From: Leptofilum sp050292445
GTDB taxonomy: Bacteria > Chloroflexota > Anaerolineae > Promineifilales > Promineifilaceae
DNA: 13,573 nt
Reading direction: 5' to 3'
NCBI GenBank assembly: GCA_050292445.1
Contig: JBNKLQ010000167.1
Coordinates: 1 to 13,573, forward strand
Shown here: piece after piece, positions 6,788-11,567 of the stretch
Layout of the letters: every line of letters begins with the position of its first letter
Numbering within the stretch: position 1 is the stretch's first letter
Made by a program: the position numbers and the translations under genes
Notes under the pieces: generated by a model
The model's database searches: none
What the model was told of the DNA's origin: nothing
What the model saw: only the letters and a program-made list of their open reading frames with translations

Positions 6788-8101
6788 CTACTCAGACAAA
6801 GATTGTAAAAAATCCCAAATCGCTTCAGCCGCCAGATCGTTGCCTGCCTGATTCCAATGCGGATCGCCAAAATGATACAGCTCGCCACTTTCAATGCTGC
6901 TCTGCCAAAAAATTGGCGTCAGGTTGAGAAAATGAATCCCCGCTTCAGTCGTAAAATCAGTCATTAGCTGCTCCTGAGCTTGCGTGGTTTCGCTAAACCG
7001 ATCATAGCTCAGAAAAGTAGGCTCCCATTGCAATGTGCCGCTGTCACCCTCGCTTAGCGTTACCGTCACGGTGCGCTCCAACACATTATTCACATCCACC
7101 TCATCCCAGACGCGGGACCACAACACATGCTCTTTGCTGGGAATGTAAACTACCACCAGCTCGGCACCTTGGGCAGCAACTTCTTCATTTAAGGCAATGA
7201 GGGTGGATTTTACGGCCGTAAACTCATCACTAGCCGCCAACGTCTCATAATCTGCACTCAATGGCAGCAGATGAACATCTTTAAACACTGTCTCAATTGG
7301 CCCGGCCTCACTGTTGGCCACGATGGGATAGCGATAATCTGGCGCTTCTTCCGCTTCTGGAGGAAACAGTTGCTGCCACAGGTAAGTCACAAAATGTGGT
7401 GTAAGCAATCGTCGAAACAGCGACACATCCTGCATATCGTATTCCCGCCAATCCAAACCACTTTCTCGGCGCTCCAAATATTGCTGCGTGTTGATGATGT
7501 CATTCCCTTCAAAGAACATCAGCAGGACATATTTTGGCTGTTTGTCCAGACCAAACTGCCGGATTGCTTCCGCCTCGTTGAGCGTACTCCAGCTGGGCGC
7601 TCCTAGCGCCAGAATCTCCTGCCCAGTATACTGCTCTAATCGCTCAATCCAGGTGGTGGGCGCGGTGCGAATCGTAAAAGAATCCCCGGTAATCACAATG
7701 TCATACTGATCTTGCCAGACGGCTGGCTCGTTGGGAAAACCGTGATCGTCGGTAACAAAACGGTACTCAAAGGAATCATCCCGGTCGGTGGGCGCGGTGC
7801 TGTCATCTGAATTAGCCAGGTAGGGATTGGCCGGATTCCACAAGCCCTCCAGCTTAAAGTCTGGCGTGTAGCGGTAGCCAATGCGCACGGGCTTGTCGTA
7901 AACAAAGTAGGGCTGGCAGATATACGTGCCGATAATGGGGTCCGAGGCACACACTTCAATGGGAATGAGCTGGTAAAACAGCCGAAAGCCCACCTCGATA
8001 GCAATAACCAGTGTCAAAAGCGTCACAAAAAGGGGGCCAATGATATTAACGGCCGTTTTCCAGCCAGATTTCTTTTTCTCAGATTTTGTTGAATCGCTCA
8101 T
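6788..8101 (-). CDS. Membrane-anchored SGNH hydrolase / AlgX-AlgJ-like acyltransferase
   Basis: This 437-residue protein starts with a Lys-rich cytoplasmic tail (1-15) and one hydrophobic anchor (about 16-43), so the bulk should lie outside the membrane. SGNH-type catalytic features follow: TGDSF with candidate nucleophile Ser141, EGND with Asn200/Asp201, and a C-terminal FGDPHWNQAG with Asp413 and His415 as the rest of the catalytic set. The DxHW-N pattern near the C-terminus resembles the AlgX/AlgJ group, which O-acetylates exopolysaccharides, but esterases share the fold. An extracellular role in acetylating or deacetylating a cell-surface glycan is the reasonable guess; the substrate is unknown. 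The ATG lies six bases downstream of the RNA methyltransferase gene's end without a visible Shine-Dalgarno site, suggesting translational coupling. No clear terminator follows, only a pyrimidine-rich run at 6771-6791. Confidence 0.8.
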   Translation of the reverse strand: MSDSTKSEKKKSGWKTAVNIIGPLFVTLLTLVIAIEVGFRLFYQLIPIEVCASDPIIGTYICQPYFVYDKPVRIGYRYTPDFKLEGLWNPANPYLANSDDSTAPTDRDDSFEYRFVTDDHGFPNEPAVWQDQYDIVITGDSFTIRTAPTTWIERLEQYTGQEILALGAPSWSTLNEAEAIRQFGLDKQPKYVLLMFFEGNDIINTQQYLERRESGLDWREYDMQDVSLFRRLLTPHFVTYLWQQLFPPEAEEAPDYRYPIVANSEAGPIETVFKDVHLLPLSADYETLAASDEFTAVKSTLIALNEEVAAQGAELVVVYIPSKEHVLWSRVWDEVDVNNVLERTVTVTLSEGDSGTLQWEPTFLSYDRFSETTQAQEQLMTDFTTEAGIHFLNLTPIFWQSSIESGELYHFGDPHWNQAGNDLAAEAIWDFLQSLSE

Positions 8102-8107
8102 TATGAA

Positions 8108-8860
8108 TCATACGTGCGCCCGTTGGCGCATCACCTCAAAAGCCACAATCGCCGCCGAAGCCACCACGCCTAGCGATTGCTGGAATTTGGGCTGCTGGTA
8201 CGGAATCTGCAAGATCAGATCCGCCTGAGCCAAGAAGGAGCGCGTCACGCCTCTACGTTCGCCCCCCAGCAGCAAAAAGAGCGGATCGATTAAGTTGGCA
8301 TCGTAAAGAGAAACGGCCTGTTGGTTGCTGGTAGCCGCAATGCGCAAGCCCAAATTGCGAAACGTGTCAGCGGCTAATTCGGCCGTTTCGGCAATGGCAA
8401 TGGGCATCTGCTCCGACACACCGGCTGACGCCCGCGCCACCACGCCAGCGGCCGTAAACCAATTCCGTGGCCGCACCACCACACCATCCACCCCAGCAGC
8501 ATACAACGAGCGCAGCGCCTGGCCAAAATTAAAAGGGTCTTCAATGCCATCCAGCATGACCACAAACGGCCGTTCCTTACCCACGCTCAATGAGTCTAAC
8601 GGCACAAACTGGCGCGGTCCCGCCGCTGCCACCACACCACCATGTGACTGGCCCGTGACCCGTTCACCAATGAACGCTTCATCTACAATCTGTAAAGGAA
8701 CCGCTGCCTGACCTGTAAGCCGCTGCAAGTTAGCCACACGCCGCTCCCAACGACGGCCGTTTCCCTTTTGCACATAAACGGCCGTTACTTCACGGCAACT
8801 GCCCCGCAAGGCGGCTTCTACCGAAATCGTTCCTTCTAGCCAAATCGTCTCGTCGCTCAT
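8108..8860 (-). CDS. SpoU/TrmH-family RNA 2'-O-methyltransferase
   Basis: This 250-residue protein has the layout of the RlmB/TrmH group: an N-terminal substrate-binding part (1-95) ending with SHGGVVAA, then the knotted SPOUT domain. Motif 1 is LDGIEDPFNFGQALRSLYAAG (103-123) with the conserved Asn111 and catalytic Arg117. Motif 2 is LLLGGERRGV (196-205). Motif 3 is IPY...QSLGVVASAAI (219-237), where the usual S-L-N is S-L-G because Gly231 replaces Asn. It should methylate ribose 2'-OH in rRNA or tRNA; the target nucleotide cannot be told from sequence. The start is supported by the N-terminal alignment to the family; upstream there is only a weak AGG. The gene is followed after six bases by the SGNH gene, so they are probably co-transcribed although functionally unrelated. 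Confidence 0.87.
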   Translation of the reverse strand: MSDETIWLEGTISVEAALRGSCREVTAVYVQKGNGRRWERRVANLQRLTGQAAVPLQIVDEAFIGERVTGQSHGGVVAAAGPRQFVPLDSLSVGKERPFVVMLDGIEDPFNFGQALRSLYAAGVDGVVVRPRNWFTAAGVVARASAGVSEQMPIAIAETAELAADTFRNLGLRIAATSNQQAVSLYDANLIDPLFLLLGGERRGVTRSFLAQADLILQIPYQQPKFQQSLGVVASAAIVAFEVMRQRAHV

Positions 8861-8896
8861 TTGCCTGATTTTGCCTCAACTACCGCATAACGCAAA

Positions 8897-8923
8897 TAGG
8901 GGCAGGTCTCAGACCTACCCCTA
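8897..8923. repeat. Near-perfect inverted repeat with AGGTCT arms
   Basis: TAGGGGCAGGTCT and AGACCTACCCCTA form 13-base arms with one mismatch around a single C. The element lies in the 99-base gap between the SurA-like gene and the RNA methyltransferase gene. No T-run follows on the minus strand, so a simple terminator is unlikely. The GGGGCAGGTCT...AGACC form looks like a dispersed palindromic repeat unit. Confidence 0.75.
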
Positions 8924-8959
8924 CAAAGATAAACAATGAAATATTTGGTTAGCTAGACG

Positions 8960-10285
8960 CTATCCACCACCAACTGGCGGCGTGGCCGTCGGCGGCGTGG
9001 TGAAGACGGGGTCCAGCACCGGCGTCGTTGGCGTCCGACCCCGATCATACTCGGTCAGGGTCAGGTTGCCCGTGAGTTGGGCATCAATAAACGCAGCCAG
9101 GTTCTCCAACTGCTTCGTTTGCAACTCAGAGGCAGACAACGGCCGTACTTCCCGACCCGTTACCTCGATGAGGTAATAAAGGGTTGTTTCCGCATCTACC
9201 GTCCGGGAAATAACACCGCTTGGCTCACCAACCGGGAGAGCAAAAGCAGTCTCAGTAACCTCAGCCCCAAAGCTGGCGGAAACCGCATCCTCGGTGCGCC
9301 ACAAAACCTCGCTCGCCTGTGCCGTTGATCCAGATGCAGGATCGGCGGGCAGACTGCGAATCTCATTCCAAACCGAAAGATAGTCTGAAGAATCAATCAC
9401 CGCAGCACTTTCGTTCGCTTCCTCTTCTGTGTCAAACTGTAAGACAAAGAAGCTCACCTGCTCCGCATCTTCTGCCAGTTCGCCTTCTTCAGCTAACGCT
9501 TCAATGAGACGCTCCCGGTAGATTTGGTTACGCACAATTTCGCGATACTGATCCTCGGAAACGCCAAGATCTTCAAATTGAGCCACCAGGCCACCAAACT
9601 CTTCCTGAAATGACTCAGCTGAAACGGGCGTGGCCGTAGGAGCTGGCGTGCCGGTTGGTCCCAGCGTGGCAGTAGGGAATGGGGTGCTGGTAGGGAGAAC
9701 ATCGGTGATAACGGCCGTTGGAATCGGTGTCACAGAAGGCGTTGGCTCAACCGTTGCCGTTGCCGTAGGTGCAGGTGTAGGCAAGCCACCATCAAAATAA
9801 TTGAATGTGGGACCAATTTCAGCATCAACGTCTGCATCAGTTACCGTAATACCTCGCGCCTCGGCCGCTTGCCGAATAACAACCTCATCAATCATCTGGT
9901 TAAGCGTATTCTGGCCCAAAAGCTCAGCCTGCAGCAGATCGTTGATCGCCTGACCAGCAAACTGCTGCACCACGCCTACATTTCCCTGGAATGCTTCTAG
10001 CTGGTTTTCCAACAAGATAATCCGCTGGGCGCGCTCAAAGCGTACCCGCGCTTGCCAATCTTTCAAGGAAATCTCTTCCTCGTTTACAATGGCAACGGGG
10101 CGATTAGGGGCTACCACCAATTCATTAATAGCTGCGGCCAAAAAAACCAACAGCAACAAGCCCCCCACAATAGCCACACCAATGCGAATCTGGCGTGTCT
10201 GTTGGGCGTGCTTGCGCGCCATCAGTACTTCTTTGCGTGATCGGCGTTCCCCTTCATTTGTCGTTGTCTCTTGTTTCTTTGCCAT
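8960..10285 (-). CDS. SurA/PrsA-like membrane-anchored foldase with Thr/Pro-rich insert
   Basis: This 441-residue protein has a basic cytoplasmic N-terminus (1-32), one membrane anchor (about 33-54) and a SurA N-terminal-like helical domain. That domain starts at PVAIVNEEEISLKDWQARV (63-81) and includes NQMIDEVVIRQAAEARGITVTDADVDAEI (129-157). It is interrupted by a Pro/Thr-rich low-complexity stretch (168-222), then resumes with SFQEEFGGLVAQFEDLGVSEDQYREIVRNQIYRERL. The region from about 285 to 405 is where a parvulin PPIase domain would sit, but the match is weak, so it may be a chaperone without isomerase activity. The tail is again Pro/Thr-rich. It probably helps fold exported proteins outside the membrane. 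It lies 20 bases after rpsR without a clear Shine-Dalgarno site. Met22 (codon at 10222) is a possible alternative start. Confidence 0.75.
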   Translation of the reverse strand: MAKKQETTTNEGERRSRKEVLMARKHAQQTRQIRIGVAIVGGLLLLVFLAAAINELVVAPNRPVAIVNEEEISLKDWQARVRFERAQRIILLENQLEAFQGNVGVVQQFAGQAINDLLQAELLGQNTLNQMIDEVVIRQAAEARGITVTDADVDAEIGPTFNYFDGGLPTPAPTATATVEPTPSVTPIPTAVITDVLPTSTPFPTATLGPTGTPAPTATPVSAESFQEEFGGLVAQFEDLGVSEDQYREIVRNQIYRERLIEALAEEGELAEDAEQVSFFVLQFDTEEEANESAAVIDSSDYLSVWNEIRSLPADPASGSTAQASEVLWRTEDAVSASFGAEVTETAFALPVGEPSGVISRTVDAETTLYYLIEVTGREVRPLSASELQTKQLENLAAFIDAQLTGNLTLTEYDRGRTPTTPVLDPVFTTPPTATPPVGGG

Positions 10286-10305
10286 AAGATTATGAGTTTA
10301 TGTGA

Positions 10306-10542
10306 TTATTCGTCGGCAAACGGCAATAAGGCAATGTGCCGTGCCCGCTTAATAGCCACCGCTAGCACACGTTGATGCTTGGCGCAGGTCCCAGTCTGGC
10401 GACGGGGGCGAATACGGCCGAATTCATTCACATAGCGACTCAACATCTCATGCTGTTTGTAATCAATCTCTATCTTATTATCAGCACAGAAGCTGCAAGA
10501 GCGCTGTCTTCTTGGTCCTCGTGTTCTTGATCTTGAACGCAT
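10306..10542 (-). CDS. rpsR: 30S ribosomal protein bS18
   Basis: This 78-residue protein is bS18 of the small-subunit platform, which pairs with bS6. The core YKQHEMLSRYVNEFGRIRPRRQTGTCAKHQRVLAVAIKRARHIALLPF is unmistakable. Cys16 and Cys19 (CSFC) with Cys53 and His56 (CAKH) form a potential zinc site, the 'C+' form of S18. AGAGGA eight bases before the ATG supports the start. It lies 39 bases downstream of ssb, in the usual rpsF-ssb-rpsR order, and is followed closely by the SurA-like gene. Confidence 0.96.
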   Translation of the reverse strand: MRSRSRTRGPRRQRSCSFCADNKIEIDYKQHEMLSRYVNEFGRIRPRRQTGTCAKHQRVLAVAIKRARHIALLPFADE

Positions 10543-10581
10543 TTTTTAGTTCCTCTCAAATCAGGGTAAATATCCCGTCTA

Positions 10582-10923
10582 TCAAACCGTGGTGTCAGCC
10601 AGAGCAATCAACTCATGGGCAATCACTTCTGTTCTGAAATGTTTGCGCCCGCTGTTGTCATCCCAACTGCGCGTTTGTAATCGCCCTTCCACATAAACTT
10701 GCTGGCCATGCCCCAGGCGCTTGCTGCTAATCTCAGCCAAACTGCCCCAGGCAACTACGTTGAACCATTCTGTTTCTTCATGCCTGGCCCCATCTGATGA
10801 GGTCCAGGTTCGGGAAGTAGACACGCTGAACGAAGCAACTGAACGACCATTGGGCGTCTCGCGCACTTCTGGTTCACCATCGACCCAACCAATTATCATT
10901 ACTTTATTCAGCCCCTTGTTCAT
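10582..10923 (-). CDS. ssb: Single-stranded DNA-binding protein (short, tail-less)
   Basis: This OB-fold protein binds single-stranded DNA during replication and repair. The start used is the ATG at 10923, giving 113 residues beginning MNKGLNKVMIIGWVDGEPEV. It matches the family N-terminus and has GGAG six bases upstream; the longer reading from 11004 adds unrelated residues. Family features include RETPNGRSVASFSVSTSRTW, EETEWFNVVAWGSLAE, GQQVYVEGRLQTRSWDD and RKHFRTEVIA. The protein ends ELIALADTTV directly after the OB fold. The disordered linker and acidic DDDIPF-type tip that recruit partner proteins in most bacterial SSBs are absent, so this may be a shorter paralogue. It lies between rpsF and rpsR. 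Confidence 0.93.
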   Translation of the reverse strand: MNKGLNKVMIIGWVDGEPEVRETPNGRSVASFSVSTSRTWTSSDGARHEETEWFNVVAWGSLAEISSKRLGHGQQVYVEGRLQTRSWDDNSGRKHFRTEVIAHELIALADTTV

Positions 10924-10927
10924 GACA

Positions 10928-10934
10928 CACTCCC
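10928..10934 (-). promoter_or_regulatory. Shine-Dalgarno site that fixes the ssb start
   Basis: GGGAGTG on the minus strand lies just upstream of the ATG at 10923. It supports the 113-residue form over the in-frame upstream ATG at 11004. Confidence 0.75.
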
Positions 10935-11029
10935 AACAATAGGGGGATTTACCCGTTGTTCGCTTGTTAATAAAAATTAAATACTGGTTAATGCCCCATT
11001 GCACAGCATGTCAGCAGAGTTAACCAGCT

Positions 11030-11084
11030 AAAAAAAACTAACAGGCCTCGAAGAGAGCTGTGCTCTCGTTTTTGGCAGACCTGT
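11030..11084 (-). terminator. Terminator/attenuator-like structure between rpsF and ssb
   Basis: On the minus strand an outer stem ACAGGTC...GGCCTGT (11078-11084 with 11041-11047, one wobble) encloses a second hairpin GAGAGC-ACA-GCTCTC. The outer stem is followed, after TAG, by eight T residues (11030-11037). This is the form of an intrinsic terminator with a branched stem. Placed 12 bases after the rpsF stop, it would reduce or tune transcription into ssb and rpsR. Confidence 0.65.
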
Positions 11085-11095
11085 CAGCGCCATCA

Positions 11096-11392
11096 TTATT
11101 TTTGTTCCTTGCGCACAATCATGTAGCGCAAAATATCATCCGTGTACTGCATATTTCGTTCAATATCCGCAAGACGCTCTGGGTCTAATTTTGAATTGAA
11201 CAAAATGTAATACCCTTCTGTACTATTGCGAATGGGGTACGCTAAACGACGTTGCCCCCATACATCTTGTACCGGCTTATCGTCTTCGGCTTCACCGTGG
11301 GTCAACCAACCAGAAACACGCTCTATCAGTGTAGAACGAGCCTCATCATCTAAATTTGTCTGAAAAATAACGGTAACTTCGTACTCTCGCAC
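11096..11392 (-). CDS. rpsF: 30S ribosomal protein bS6
   Basis: This 98-residue protein is bS6, partner of bS18 on the 30S platform. Recognisable features are MREYEVTVIFQTNLDDEA at the N-terminus, the central WGQRRLAYPIRNSTEGYYILFNSKLDPERLADIERNMQYTDDILRYMIVR, and the typical length. The start codon is GTG, supported by the near-perfect AAAGGAGGT seven bases upstream. It is the first gene of rpsF-ssb-rpsR. A leader of about 100 bases precedes it, where S6:S18 autoregulatory structures occur in other bacteria. Confidence 0.96.
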   Translation of the reverse strand: MREYEVTVIFQTNLDDEARSTLIERVSGWLTHGEAEDDKPVQDVWGQRRLAYPIRNSTEGYYILFNSKLDPERLADIERNMQYTDDILRYMIVRKEQK

Positions 11393-11399
11393 GTTGCTT

Positions 11400-11408
11400 A
11401 CCTCCTTT
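11400..11408 (-). promoter_or_regulatory. Strong Shine-Dalgarno site of rpsF (supports GTG start)
   Basis: AAAGGAGGT lies seven bases before the GTG at 11392 and is the best ribosome-binding site in the window. It overlaps the small palindrome TTCCAAGGAA just upstream, which could fold over part of the site. Confidence 0.85.
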
Positions 11409-11500
11409 CCTTGGAATTACTCTGGCGAGCTTTGCCCTTAAATTTAGCTTAAGAGCGGAAAGCAGCAGATATATAATTTTTTGCTGTGCAACGGTGGAGA

Positions 11501-11528
11501 ATAATAGCAGACCTGCCAAGTTTTGCAA
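11501..11528 (-). promoter_or_regulatory. Candidate promoter of rpsF-ssb-rpsR
   Basis: On the minus strand, TTGCAA (11523-11528), a 16-base spacer and TATTAT (11501-11506) form a plausible housekeeping promoter. Transcription would start about 100 bases before rpsF. The -35 box lies within the inverted repeat at 11509-11541. Confidence 0.55.
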
Positions 11529-11541
11529 ACCTGACAGGTCT
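11509..11541. repeat. Inverted repeat in the divergent rpsF / GH99-like promoter region
   Basis: The arms start AGACCTGCCA and end TGACAGGTCT, with an imperfect match continuing to the central TTTTGCAAA. The element contains the -35 box of each of two divergent promoters. Its AGACCTG/CAGGTCT ends recur in the intergenic hairpins at 8897-8923 and 11041-11084. Confidence 0.7.
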
Positions 11542-11559
11542 TTCAGCTGGCGATATAAT
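11531..11559 (+). promoter_or_regulatory. Promoter of the GH99-like gene, leaderless arrangement
   Basis: CTGACA (11531-11536), a 17-base spacer and a perfect TATAAT (11554-11559) form a strong promoter. The -10 box ends eight bases before the ATG at 11568, and an in-frame stop lies at 11556-11558, so no upstream start is possible. The transcript should begin at or one to two bases before the ATG. Confidence 0.75.
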
Positions 11560-11567
11560 GCATACTT

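Noticed and set aside
10924..11004. Upstream 27-codon extension of ssb from the ATG at 11004
   Set aside because: The extension does not resemble SSB. The internal ATG at 10923 has a Shine-Dalgarno site and yields the conserved N-terminus.
11047..11069. Plus-strand intrinsic terminator (GAGAGC hairpin followed by GTTTTTGG)
   Set aside because: No plus-strand gene ends here. The same bases form part of the larger minus-strand structure with a longer T-run after rpsF.
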